Source of the DNA: Nemertoderma westbladi
Taxonomy: Eukaryota > Xenacoelomorpha > Nemertodermatida > Nemertodermatidae
Reading direction: 5' to 3'
Assembly (NCBI GenBank): GCA_032718475.1
Contig: JAUCBJ010004630.1
Location: 123,770-187,769 of the forward strand
Length of the DNA: 64,000 nucleotides
Position numbers and translations under genes: made by a program. Below the pieces are notes generated by a model, which searched no databases, was not told the origin of the DNA, and saw only the letters and a program-made list of their open reading frames with translations. Positions 52,801 through 62,802 of this stretch are shown one piece after another (position 1 is the first letter of the stretch; the number at the start of each line of letters is the position of its first letter).

Positions 52801-54532
52801 TTATTTCAGGCTCATCAATTATTGTAGGGAGTCTTTTGACCTGAATAGTTTGGTCTGTGGGTTCCGTACTACCTAAGTCTGTGCTAGCTAGTTGTCTTCT
52901 CACAGCTGGGGGCAAATCAGGCAATTTGTGACGGTAAGATGTTTTTCTACGCCTGCTTAGACGAGATCTATTTCCTCCGCCTTCGGGATCGGTGGTTTCG
53001 CTTTCCTCCGATGACGTATATCCCTGGCGTTTGGGAGTAGATCTTCTCATCATATGCATGTGACTAGCAGTTAACTGTTTATTTATGTTGTCTTGCGTCT
53101 CTTGCAGATTCTCCAACTCCAGTTGGGTAGTCTCCTCAGAGGCTCTCCGTTCTGCTTCTGCCACTGCCTTTGCTGCTTTTCTTTCTGCTTCTGCTTCTGC
53201 CGCCGCTGCCTTTCTTTCTGCTTCTGATTCTGCCGCCGCTGCCTTTGCTGCTTTTCTTTCTGCTTCTGCTTCTGCCGCCGCTGCCTTTCTTTCTGCTTCT
53301 GCTTCTGCCGCCGCTGCCTTTCTTTCTACTTCTGCTTCTGCCATAGCCGCCACCTTTTGTTCCTCTATCCGTCTTTTCTTTACTTGTTCTTCTTGGACTC
53401 TAGCGAGGCGGAGTTTTTCATCAAATTCTGCTTGGTTAGCAGCTAACATTTCAGCATCGATTGAGTCTAACACACGCTGGGTTCCTTCACTATTAGGGGA
53501 AAGTCCAGACAGCCGTCTCCTCAACTCTTCGTCTCCTAGGAATCGCTGATAGTCGGACAGATAAATGTCTATGGCGTCTCTCGTTCGTGGTTTCTCTGCG
53601 GTCTCTTCGCCTTCCACTTTCGAAAGGGTGGCATCGGTTGGTTCTTCATAGGTTAGTCTCTCAGACAGCTGGGATTTCCACTGGTCCGTTTCTTGTACTT
53701 TGAGACCTACCCGCTGGAACCAAGTTTTGACAGCAACCTGCAGCGACGTGTCCTGTCTTCTTTTGGAAGTTTCCTCAAAGGCTGATAGGATTAATCTAAT
53801 GCGTAGGGTTCTTTCGCGTACTTGATATAGCAGCTCTTCCTGCTCTTGAGGTCCTTGGGGTTGTCGAAACAGTTGTTCTTCTAATCGCTCCAAGGAGCCG
53901 AAGAATCCCTGCACATATCCTGCTGCCGACCTCTTCCAAACAGCTGGATCCATCGTATCTTTAGCCACTCCCATCCTGTGTATATCTTCCCAAGTAGCTT
54001 CGGACAAATCTAACGGTAGTCCGGGTCCGGGAAAGTTCCATTGTGACTCGACAATAGACATCAATTCTTCCCTGGCGTATCCCGCATAACTATCTTGGGT
54101 CGCTCGCTTACCTCTCGCCCAATCGGCTTGATGTTCCTCCACCGCGATCAATATAGTAGTTAGCACTGCGGCAGGAAGGGTGAGAAGGAGATCCGAGTAG
54201 GCTGTAGCCGCCATCTGCACTCCGCGTTCGGGGGTCAGCTCTGCAGTATCCGCACTACTGGAGCTATCGGATCGCTGGGAAAAAGTTTCTTGACTAGGAT
54301 GTTGCTGCTGTTGGACAGCTGCTTCCTGGTTCCGTTTGACTTGGGCCCGAGTGCCGATGATAGACCTATGGTGTTGGATTAGCTTAGGGTCTGATACTAC
54401 TACTGGAGGGATGACCTTTCTTTCAGTAGGAGGTGAGCTGAACTCCTTTCTTAATCGCTCCACACTCCTATCTGTGTCACAGATGGTTGTATCGATTAGA
54501 CTGTCTGACAGGTTTTGCTGGGTGTCAGACAT
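49853..54532 (-). CDS. gag-pro: BEL-2 gag-protease protein with in-frame deletion of RT, RNase H and integrase
   Basis: 1559 codons, one open frame. It contains gag with an Ala/Glu coiled coil (about 395-465), an uninterrupted DUF1759-like region (gag and pol joined without a stop, unlike BEL-1), three zinc knuckles (about 1075-1145) and the protease DSG (D1259). At about residue 1446 the frame jumps from the post-protease linker to a short RNase H-end/integrase-start segment (HCLGTINPADIASR). At about 1512 it jumps to the last 45 residues of pol. Both deletions (about 1.8 and 1.7 kb against BEL-1) keep frame. It could still build particles and process them but cannot copy or integrate DNA. 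Confidence 0.93.
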   Translation of the reverse strand: MSDTQQNLSDSLIDTTICDTDRSVERLRKEFSSPPTERKVIPPVVVSDPKLIQHHRSIIGTRAQVKRNQEAAVQQQQHPSQETFSQRSDSSSSADTAELTPERGVQMAATAYSDLLLTLPAAVLTTILIAVEEHQADWARGKRATQDSYAGYAREELMSIVESQWNFPGPGLPLDLSEATWEDIHRMGVAKDTMDPAVWKRSAAGYVQGFFGSLERLEEQLFRQPQGPQEQEELLYQVRERTLRIRLILSAFEETSKRRQDTSLQVAVKTWFQRVGLKVQETDQWKSQLSERLTYEEPTDATLSKVEGEETAEKPRTRDAIDIYLSDYQRFLGDEELRRRLSGLSPNSEGTQRVLDSIDAEMLAANQAEFDEKLRLARVQEEQVKKRRIEEQKVAAMAEAEVERKAAAAEAEAERKAAAAEAEAERKAAKAAAAESEAERKAAAAEAEAERKAAKAVAEAERRASEETTQLELENLQETQDNINKQLTASHMHMMRRSTPKRQGYTSSEESETTDPEGGGNRSRLSRRRKTSYRHKLPDLPPAVRRQLASTDLGSTEPTDQTIQVKRLPTIIDEPEIIRPVVPKVTSVLETPVLPELNSKFPLHSTTLPVPGRTVHENIPVLIAEREIKDLSPVVQHRPATMLATPASAVEWVEEGRRGMNLLLGQMQETVHQLKGTVREGRAELQEVQQSIALERDKLVNIQKGIPIPPVTLCQPVRSEILHAQGVEPTRIYTASEVETPIANPIKGDYRPVINDIPYRPDNDPRNLYTDNSILNNTMAQESFTRQMARTEARQAVKVGEIVKFNGDEMKWLPFNEYYKDSIQNSVLSNGEKLRFLIKCLEGPPKLMALKFIGHPEGLRQVWDTLNIRYGNKDNIAKYLYAKLVAPRNFLSSGIIEFSDEIQEICRQLDWLGKSHEYQSSMVIGAVVSTLPKGGVCTRWDKKVLYMNEQQRRSPTMADLMSFLDGEVKLQLIKQSREKTSENKVSEKPASRRRVTPVCYTDYGESQASQEEDSGKDTAKSYYDNKTYKDVSKYKSRTSDRREQVTTTPPTSPKRIHGRKPEERTRVHNVTQGKVSNIKPKCALCDGPHRLSACAEFLKKSLVDRRTVLWNKRLCYNCLRSGHQRRTCYSDVKCAKCGAKHHILLHSEFERNNPSQVSEPKLHVQFSDVNDTDQESEMEGFYTDEFSDANESCYLINTAVYRALTYEKDTDNEFPPTTFDRQPSWKPPTSNVGIREFPVVQVRVHGPNKSYIVNIALLDSGSTGTFIDQELAEDIFAGQPKFRTKLNMSGIMQVWKSTLTADYYVGVLSTPQDKLGAQGIRSVKMVAIKNFATTQADLYNWDEDESIEHLKIPRFQTDYPGVQILIGQNAHEALETLEKRPAQPQPLQTYAVRTRVGWYFTGPSRRTLKERLPQQQVYQVKEWEVESSDVDDPTEGTPYSSDNDDINSNVDQWRHCLGTINPADIASRRATPQELIDNPGWLGGSDFLSKEEGEWPPHLTLVKIRQAKGAEKVTQQLNRPASRLCLLERDRKLSGNYGRQDTLPTTTSLIRQISRDSIT
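53140..53350 (-). repeat. Codon-level tandem repeats in BEL-2 gag
   Basis: Repeats of CTTTCTGCTTCTGCTTCTGC and GCCGCCGCTGC (plus strand) encode AAAEAEAERKA-type units. Copy number and order differ from BEL-1. Confidence 0.85.
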
Positions 54533-55884
54533 GTTTAGCTATACAGTTGAATGTCTACTGCTATAGTTACAGTTAAAGTAAGTCTAGTAATTCAGTATGA
54601 CCGTTGGCCTAGTACCGGTAATTTATTACAGTGTATTAGAATACCAGTATACACTTATAGTATATATAAGTATTGTAAACTAGGTTTGTCTCAGAGTACC
54701 GGTATATAATTTTAGCACAAATATATATAAATATATAATAGGCCTATCGTGAATACCGGTATACAGCTTACACTGATAGTATATATAAGTATAATTATGG
54801 ACTAGAATTAATTACAGAGTACCGGTATGATTTCAGCTCAAATTTATAGAAATAAATATAATAAGCCTATGGTAAAGACCGGTATGTCAATTATTTTATA
54901 ATAATTGAATTTCTGAATATTTTAGGGTTACTTGGTGACTTTAACTTACTTTGTTACCATTATTTAAGCAGTAGTCCAACTGATTTTGAGACCTAGTTGT
55001 TGTATGGCAGGCCTACTATTTATAAATCGTTTGAGTTGATTTATAATAGATATATACCCGTTTAAAAGGGTTTTGTCAATATTTGAAATAAATGTTATTA
55101 TTTCTGGGGGAGTCACTACACAGAAGCTATGCGCTCTCAGTGAAGTGCTACCTATGGGACACTAAAACAGATAATTCTAATTTACCTAAGTTACTTAATA
55201 CTACAAATTACTTACGATACGGGTGAGATTAAATCTCTAATTAAACACAACAAAAATATTACGTACGAAATTTTAGGGTAATTTTACAGGAAGTCTACAA
55301 ACCAGCCTAACAAAGGGTTAGAATCCTGGTTATTACAACGGACAGGGTACTACGGTATTTGAAAATAATAAGTAGTAGTAAATATATTGCACTGTCCAGA
55401 TAGGAAAATACCACCGCCTGACGACCTATAACCGTATCGCTATAGGTACTACGTTATGTATCACGGAGTGTTCCTACCTAGAAGCTAATTACCGCGGACT
55501 ACCAGATCCAGCGTGCCAATTAACCACTTTACAACACAAATATACTGCCTACACACTAATTACTTCGGAAAGCACTGTACACTAAACCCTAAATTAGGTA
55601 CAAGTACTGGTACAACAAATAATCAGTAGTTAAATATACTTGAACAGTTAAAAGAACCACGGCATCTGCTGGAGTGACCGAAGCACAAAGTCACCAGTCT
55701 TTTCCTACGCCAAGCAGCCCGTGTAGTACCGGGGTTAATTTAACTATAACGGTATGTGTAACAAACACAATTACTGTAGGAATAAACTTGGGGACATGAA
55801 TGTTGCGAATAATCGCATAAACTCTGAATAATAAATATTACGCTACCCGTACAGAATACTCAAACAAATACAAACCAAAACGCT

Positions 55885-56465
55885 GGCAGACTACCACCAA
55901 GCCTAAATAAACTACTGTATGTGTAGATTCCAAAATGGTTAGTTAGTATGCGTTCTAACACGGTAGTACGACTTATTCTTTAAGAGGGGATTGACCTTAC
56001 AGCTATGGCTGCCCCAACTTACTAACTGGCACTCTATCGGACAAACTCTACACACGCAGCAATCTCTTCAGACCTAATAATAGCTAGACAACAATCCAGC
56101 CTACAAAATATCTGAGTAATAACTATTACGGTACCTGAACAGACCACACAAACAAACACAGGCCAAAATGCTGGCAGAGTACTGTCAAGCCTAAATAAAC
56201 TACAGTATGTGCAGATTCCAAAATGGTTAGTTAGTATGCGTTCTAACACGGTAGTACGACTTATTCTTTAAGAGGGGATTGACCTTACAGCCATGGCTGC
56301 CCCAACTTACTAACTGGCACTCTATCGGACAAACTCTACACACGCCGTAATCTCTCCAAACCCAACAACAATCCGACAACAGTCCGGCCTACAGTTATCC
56401 GAACAATCTGAGCAGACTTACACGTCTTCAGCTCAATATTAACTTACTAGGAAATAAAACTGACA
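55885..56465 (-). repeat. Tandem duplication of about 286 bp in the BEL-2 leader
   Basis: The stretch containing GGTTAGTTAGTATGCG and TTCTTTAAGAGGGG appears at 55937-56050 and again at 56223-56345, with only small differences. BEL-1 has a single copy (18260-18380). Confidence 0.85.
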
Positions 56466-56572
56466 GAAATAGACCTAAGTAAAATCCCAATAAAAACCAG
56501 GCGTCCCCGATTTAATATCGAGACCTACCGGTATACAATAATCAAAATCGAATAATACTAATGTACTTATAC

Positions 56573-56704
56573 TGGAAGTACCGGTTAGGACAGTTGGGCC
56601 TACGGACCTACAGAAGTACCGGTTCTGGCAGTTGGACCTACGGACCTACAGCAGTACCGGTTCTGGCAGTTGGGCCTACTGACCTACAGAAGTACTGGTT
56701 CAGG
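56573..56704 (-). repeat. 38-bp tandem repeat array of BEL-2 leader
   Basis: Three to four units with AGTACCGGTT and CAGTTGG, matching the BEL-1 array unit for unit. Confidence 0.88.
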
Positions 56705-56728
56705 TTTACCGGTCGACCGGTACTTTCT

Positions 56729-56766
56729 ACTTTATTGCTTACTGCAATAAAGTCAATAACTGTTAT
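56729..56766 (-). promoter_or_regulatory. Hairpin at the primer-binding-site position of BEL-2
   Basis: Stem ACTTTATTGC/GCAATAAAGT (10 bp, 5-nt loop) followed by the AATAACAGTTATT palindrome at the LTR edge. As in BEL-1 there is no TGG-initial primer site. Confidence 0.55.
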
Positions 56767-58018
56767 TGTACGCGCTTTTGAAGACCTTTAGCAGTTTAAC
56801 CTGCCAAAATTTATATGACTTGTGGTTTATAAATAGACTTTAGAAGATGACAAATATTTAATACCAATAAACACAACATTAGCAGAAGCCAGCCTAGTGC
56901 GCGTCCATTCACCCGCTGGATATACCCGGGTGACTGGATTCTGAGGGCTTAGATTATTATTGCAGTGTAAGCTTACTGTATTATTCGATTGATCGTTAAT
57001 AAATAATTTCTGACCAATATTATTCACTTTCGGGAAATATTAACAGTTCCTTTAGGACGTGGCGCTCTATCTAGGTAAACAGAGATATGACTTATACTAA
57101 TCACAATGGTAAGTCGGTAAGGCTTATGATTCACGTATGAGGCGCATTCTTTAGGAAATGCTTAGTTATCAGTCACAATCATGCACACTACCGGTAACAC
57201 ACAATACTGCTCACTAATTTGCCGACCGTCAATGAATTTTATCATATATAAAGAGAACAGCAACGGACTCGTGTAGTGCTTATCAAATAGCATTAAATTC
57301 ACTACAAACCACAATAATATAAGTCGCAATCGCTATATATAACCCGTCTCTCTAACCTGTAGTGTATCAAGAAAATTGGGAAATTTGGGTTCTTTATAAA
57401 TATTCTCCAAATAATATTCAACCAAACAATAGTAAATAGCAGTATAATAATGTATATTGAACCGATAATGTAAGACTGAATTGCGATCAGTTGATATGAT
57501 TAGATAAGATAACAGTTATACGCTCTATAATTTAAGCCTACTAATGTTTCTTCTAAAGTATGAAAACGAATTGACTCTAGAGCCGGTGTTCCTGGCCTAG
57601 ATAGCAACAACACAACAGTATCACAAAAAACAGTAAGACTGAACACTCCTAGTATGATCGGCCGAATATCTCCACATCGACAGAAAAAATCGCTCTGATT
57701 GGCTTAAGCTAAACAAAGAACCATGTGTCCAATGGCTGTTCCCATGTCAGCAACCAGCTGTTAGATGTCGTAATCTGAATCATCAAGGATAAGCTGTGTA
57801 AAGGTATTTGGTGCATTGCGGGTTTTTTGCCTTACCATGTCCGCCAAAACACGTATATAGAAGAATGACTTTTATGTCCGTTAAAACACCTATAACGGTA
57901 CCTTGCGGGCGAGGGGGACATATATATAGTTAGAGAGCCTTTTAGAGTATTCCAGCGCCTGGGGGGAAACTGGATTGCGAAGCAAAAGGGCCAGTTATAT
58001 CCCACAGAAGCTTTTACA
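56767..58018 (-). repeat. BEL-2 5' LTR (1252 bp)
   Basis: Direct repeat of 45439-46690 with the same ends. Confidence 0.95.
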
Positions 58019-60345
58019 GTGTGTCTCCTTGGAGGACGCCCCATAATACTTCAAATGGTTCCGTGTCACCGTCAACAGTAGACACAAATGTTGTCGAACC
58101 ATCGTATACTGATCTGATTGCTGCAATAAATTCATAAGGAATCCCATATAATGAAAGTATGCTGAACATACGTGAGCGAGAGACTGAATCAAAGGCCTTG
58201 AAGAAGTCAAGAAAGATAACAGCCAGATGCCTGCCTTTCTTTTTTGATAACTCTTCAATTATCCTTCTAAGTGCCAAAATGGGCTCCAGGGTCCCACGAC
58301 CTTTACGGGGCCCATTCTGATTTCCACGGAGCAGTCTCTCAATGGGATCCCTGATGCGATTTAATAGAATCCTATTGTATAGCTTTGCAGCAATCGAGAT
58401 CAATGAGATTCCCCGAAAAGAACCATAGAGTGTTAGGTTGCCCTTCTTGGGAACTGGCACCAACTTATTTGTTGTCATTTCTTGTGGGACTCTTGTTGTT
58501 CGGTACATGTCTACTATGATGGGATAGATGAGCTTTAAACACTCAGGTATTTTAAAGACCTCAGGGGGAACACCATCTACTCCACTGGCACGATTGGTCT
58601 TAATGCTCTTTGCAGCAGCCTTCACTTCTGCAAAGGAGATATCGCCAATGGGAATATTTGGGAGTACAGACTCAGACACTTTTACTTCTATCAAGTTATC
58701 AGGCAATACCCTGTCATTATTGAGGAGCTTTTCAAAGTGGGCTTTCCAACCATTGAGGCGATCGGCTGGTGATTCAGCCTTAACCTTGGTGGTTGGTTGG
58801 CTTTTTCCGCCCAGTAAGCAGATTGATTGATTTCCATGCCTGGGATGATTGCCTGCTGTCGTCAGCATCATTGATGGCATCAACCTGTTGGTTTATTAGC
58901 TCCTGTAGATTAGCAGAGTACTGCCTGTTCAGGGACCTAGATGCAGCCTTAACTGCATTCTTGGCCGCTATAGTCTGTTTGAGTCGGGACTCTTTCTGCG
59001 CCTTATGAAGGTCATTTTGGCACTTCTAAATTTTGTTGTCAGTCCAGGGGGCCCTTTTCCTGTTTCGAGGGTATACAGAAACTGTTTCTGCAGCTGCTAA
59101 CTTAACTGCTTATGTAAAGGCAGTACAGCCCTCACAGTGATCTGCCGCCTCAGAGGCAAGAGCCTCATACCTGTTGCTCAGCTGTAGTGTGAAGCTGGAT
59201 CTCACACTTGGCAGTTGCAACAGAGAGGACCAGTCATGCCGCGGCAAGGCAGATTTCGTTGTTCTGCTAGCACGCAGACTAAGTCTTACCTTGGCCACAA
59301 TAAGGCGGTGATCACTGGAGAAGGGTCGAAGTGTAAATGCATTACAGTCTTGTATAGAGCTTCTGTATTTCCTACGAAACAGAATATGGTCTATCTGGGA
59401 CTTGTGACCACTGGGTCCACTATGAGTCCATAGCTTTCCAGTTCGCTTCTTGAACTGGGTTCCAGCCGAAAACAATCCATTTCCAGAGATAAAATCCTGA
59501 AGATGGACAGAATTTCGGTTAACACTATTGCTATAGACCCAGGGCGATGTAGGTGATAGATGCAGACTTGCATTAAAGTCTCCCAGGAATGTTAAGAATG
59601 CATGCTGATCCACTCCATCTGTAGCTGCTTGTAGATTGTGGTAGAAATTTTCCACCTCCTCTACAGGGGCAACACTAGTTGGAGAGTAGCACACAATCAG
59701 AACCACCTTAGGAAACTTCTTAGCCAGTCTTCCAGAACATGAGAAGTGGCAACGGATGATGCGGTTAGAGATTTGGTCTATTATGTCCAATGCTGCATGT
59801 GCAGTTGGATTCATCAATAGACCAATTCCACCATTGCCACTATCATCTGCTGACGCGAGGGCGAGTTGCCAACCGCCCCCCATGTCCTTAATCAGAACCT
59901 CATCAGTCTGTCCAGTCTGCATTCGGTGTTCTTGAACACCCACTGCTCTAAGAGAAAGCTTATCTGCCAAGGCAGTCAGCTCACATTGTCGCATTGGGGA
60001 CCCGAGTGTTAGGGTGTTTACTGAGGCTAGTCTTGTGACTTGCCTCAGATTCACCAATGGCTTTGTTGGTCGGGGTGGAACATGAGAGTAGCCTCCAACT
60101 ACAGAATCCCTCTCCCCATCACAATCTGGCCTTCCTAGTGACCCAGGGTTTGGGCCAGAAAGGTCATCAGGAAAGGGACTCAAAGAATTGTTGGCTGCTC
60201 TCTCTCCAGTAGGGGGTGAGACAGGCAGCCGGTCAGGAGTTAACTGACGCCTGTGAGGCCGATTGTGTCCGGTAATTCCACTGGCCTCTAGTGGCCGGAC
60301 CTCCGCATTGCTAATGTAATCCATAGTGGGGGCTGGGGGGTGCTT
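58019..60345 (-). pseudogene. N-terminal part of the LINE-1C ORF (endonuclease and first half of RT)
   Basis: The minus-strand frame starts at the conserved MDYISN region (about 60324) with a possible upstream ATG at about 60393. It carries the complete endonuclease, then a nonsense codon at about 59112 (GAA to TAA in the FTEAVK segment), a second TAG near 59028, and a 1-bp insertion near 58803. It resumes (58883-58014) through the QNG, DFFKAFDS and LQGDTL motifs to the BEL-2 junction. It was already dead apart from the insertions, unless these point mutations came later. Confidence 0.9.
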
Positions 60346-60805
60346 TTTTGCCGAGTCAGCTCTCGGGGCAAATACCACACCCTGGTTTTCCATTCCACAG
60401 GGTGGGTGTCGCAATGGAGTCAGATATGAGGCCCATCACCCATATCTACTCTGGCGCACATGACCCACCATTGGCTGTTGCAGCTCATCTGCTGGGTCAT
60501 GCCCTGTGCCCTTGCTGCCAGGTGCAGGTCGCAGTGAAGTGCTCTCAGAGTGGACATGAGAACACTCTACTCCTGACCAACCATTGGTAGACAACCACTG
60601 CCTGGTCAGGCCATATACCCCTGCAGCCAAGTATATGGGTCCTTATTCCAGGACCAAGGGCGTCCTTATCCCAGAACGAAGGGGGTCCTAGTTACAGGAC
60701 CAGATTTGCCCTAGTAAGAGGGTCTATGCAGCTACAGGTGGCACCTCCTTTATGCTGCATGGAGGTGGCAAGTTTTCTTAATCAATGACCTAGAATACCT
60801 GACCT

Positions 60806-61121
60806 CAGTGAGGCATAGTCTATGCCTCAGTGAGGCATAGTCTATGCCTCAGTGCCTCAGTGAGTCATAGTCTATGCCTCAGTGAGGCATAGTCTATGCC
60901 TCAGTGAGTCATAGTCTATGCCTCAGTGCCTCGGTGAGGCATAGTCTATGCCTCAATGAGTCATAGGCTATGCGTCAGTGAGTCATAGTCTATGCCTCAG
61001 TGCCTCAGTGAAGCAGAGTCTATGCCTCAGTGAGTCATAGTCTATGCCTCAGTGAGGCATAGTCTATGCCTCAGTGCCTCAGTGAGTCATAGTCTATGCC
61101 TCAGTGAGGCATAGTCTGTGT
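60806..61121. repeat. Palindromic minisatellite, right array
   Basis: About 14 units of TGAGGCATAG, a central T, CTATGCCTCA with variants: the reverse-complement orientation of the left array. Shorter than the left array by about 0.7 kb. Confidence 0.95.
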
Positions 61122-62244
61122 CAGGTCTTAAATGAGAGTCTTTCAAGTTCGAACGTCAACGAACAAATTCGACGGTTACTGTTCCACTTTGGTGTAGTGG
61201 TTGCATTGAATTCACATCTCCGTATGTCATGGGTTCGATCCCTGCATGAACCAGGGCAGTTTTCGTTCGGTCAGCGATAGGCCTAACATTGCAAAATGTA
61301 GTATTATTGCCTACTAACCAATTCATGGCTACCGTATGGTTTTCACTTTGAGACATTTCGCCCTCTAGCGGCAGACTGGGGAACTTCAGACTAATCTGTG
61401 ACTCTGCAAAAGATATAGCCTATGCTGTAGTAGATGCCGATTGGGGGGTCAAATTAAGTAATAATATATCTAAATAAACCTCAAACATCTTGCCTCATGG
61501 CTCGCCCCTTAGAACTCTTAAGCAATATAACTTCATAGTTTTGCGGATTGTAAATAACAAAGCTAGAGAAGATGTTAATTTTCAAATAATACGCCCTCTA
61601 GCGGTAGACAGGGGAACTGCAGACGACTGGATATAGGTAAGAGTAATTAGTAATCAGAGCTGTCACGAGAGGGGGGGCGGGGCGCTTGGATACAACTATT
61701 ATTAATAAGCTGTTGCTTGGTTAAAGCTAATTGGGGGGTCAAAGGTCAACGATAAAGCTGTCTGTATATAGATAAGAGTAATTAGTTGCCAGTGGGGGAG
61801 CTGTATACCCTATTGCTAAGTATGGCTAAGAAATCAATGTATAAAGTAAAAGTAATACAATTAATTAATTTAGAATTAAATATGAATAATTAAAGTAAAA
61901 TAAATAAAAGAGCTGCGGTGTCACTTATGACACCCTCTTGGGCCTCTAGGTGTACAGTTAGACAACACTGATGACCCATTGTGTGTCAGGGCGCTAATCA
62001 GTCTGATTAATTAGGATAATCCATTAAACCCTAATTAGGAGTCTATGACACCTGTTAGGGTTTAATTGTACTAATTAATTGATGACACCTGTCAATTAGG
62101 ATCTAATTAGCCTAATTAGGAGGTGTCACCCAGACAGTCTGGCGCCAATGACACCCAATGACACCCTATAGGTGATAATTGGGTGTCATATGACACCCAA
62201 TGGGTGTCAGTTGGGTCTAACTGTCGCCGAGCCGGCCAAGACCC
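61122..62244. repeat. Right foldback arm, uninterrupted
   Basis: Inverted match to the left arm without the LINE-1B insert, so it serves as an empty-site reference. It ends CCAAGACCC next to TA. Confidence 0.85.
61183..61253 (+). ncRNA. tRNA-like sequence (SINE-type head) in the right arm
   Basis: A-box-like TGGTGTAGTGG (61190-61200) and B-box-like GGTTCGATCC (61232-61241). Same features and same weak stem pairing as the left-arm twin. Confidence 0.55.
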
Positions 62245-62802
62245 TACCACTTGCAGTATCTCAACTGGGTTTGGCCGTCAGCCTCTATACTCACAACTCA
62301 TCCTGGTTATGACTTCACATTTTTAATCATACCACACTATGATTCACTCGGTTGTCAATTTTACATCCCCTATTATTACCCATACCAATTATATCCTTTC
62401 TTGGTTTGGTATTATTCACTAACACTCCCCCCTGTCAGCTTGCTGACACAAAATGTAATACCAAACAAATCTCATATAACCCCATTTTAGCCTAAACTTA
62501 CGATATATTAATACTCACTTCACTTCAACTCATATACTCACAACAATGATCTCAATACTCCTCTCTGTGCTTTACTCACCTTTATGGTGTACACTATTTA
62601 TTGAACACTAACCTATAATGATGTGATATATCACTACAGATATAAGATTATTTATTTTCTGAACTATTAATACTTACCATGTCAATGTATGGGTACCGTT
62701 ATTCACCTGTGGAGTTCAATTAGTTTAGTATCCTAAAACTAGGCATCTTCACTCCTGTGAATTCCTGTTATGACACTCCCTCGTCTAATAATGCGTTGGT
62801 TG

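Larger units (their letters stand above)
54533..56766 (-). other. Long 5' leader of BEL-2
   Basis: About 2.2 kb, homologous to the BEL-1 leader, with repeated ACCGGTAT motifs. It carries an internal tandem duplication and the 38-bp array (about 56573-56704). No ORF is supported. Confidence 0.7.
45439..58018 (-). mobile_element. BEL-2: non-autonomous BEL/Pao element (12.6 kb) inside LINE-1C
   Basis: Direct LTRs (45439-46690 and 56767-58018) with TG...CA ends and a 5-bp target duplication, GTGTG (45434-45438 and 58019-58023), that reconstructs the LINE-1 site. Compared with BEL-1 it lacks most of pol and the middle of the accessory module, but keeps leader, gag, protease, spacer and module ends. 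LTRs have equal length and differ at only a handful of positions by eye, so insertion is recent and must have used proteins in trans. Confidence 0.95.
41263..60805 (-). mobile_element. LINE-1C: RTE-like LINE split by two later insertions
   Basis: The minus-strand LINE-1 runs from its 5' end at 60805 to the (CTA)n tail at 41263. It is interrupted by BEL-2 (45439-58018) inside the LQGDTLAPF motif and by a CR1/L2-like LINE (41373-44568) close to the C-terminus. The flanks continue LINE-1 sequence exactly across both inserts apart from their target duplications. The CAG at 41260-41262 and 60806-60808 may be a 3-bp target duplication in the minisatellite. Confidence 0.95.
35369..62244. mobile_element. 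Foldback-type inverted-repeat element containing four nested retrotransposons
   Basis: The left arm (35369-35648 plus 39418 to about 40270) and right arm (about 61122-62244) are near-identical inverted repeats of about 1.1 kb. Outer ends are GGGTCTTGG/CCAAGACCC, each flanked by TA (35367-35368 and 62245-62246). Inside each arm lies a palindromic minisatellite (about 1 kb on the left, 0.3 kb on the right) that meets at a centre near 41240. Without the LINE-1B and LINE-1C insertions the element would be about 3.6 kb. Long inverted arms built partly of short tandem repeats resemble foldback elements. No transposase is present, so it is non-autonomous. The alternative is a palindrome made by segmental duplication, but the TA flanks favour transposition. 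Confidence 0.65.

Noticed and set aside
53085-53549. Plus-strand Ala/Ser-rich ORF of 154 codons
   Set aside because: Antisense of the BEL-2 gag coiled-coil repeats, with no independent support.
61183-61253. Functional tRNA gene
   Set aside because: Acceptor and T stems do not pair properly despite good A and B boxes; more likely tRNA-derived.
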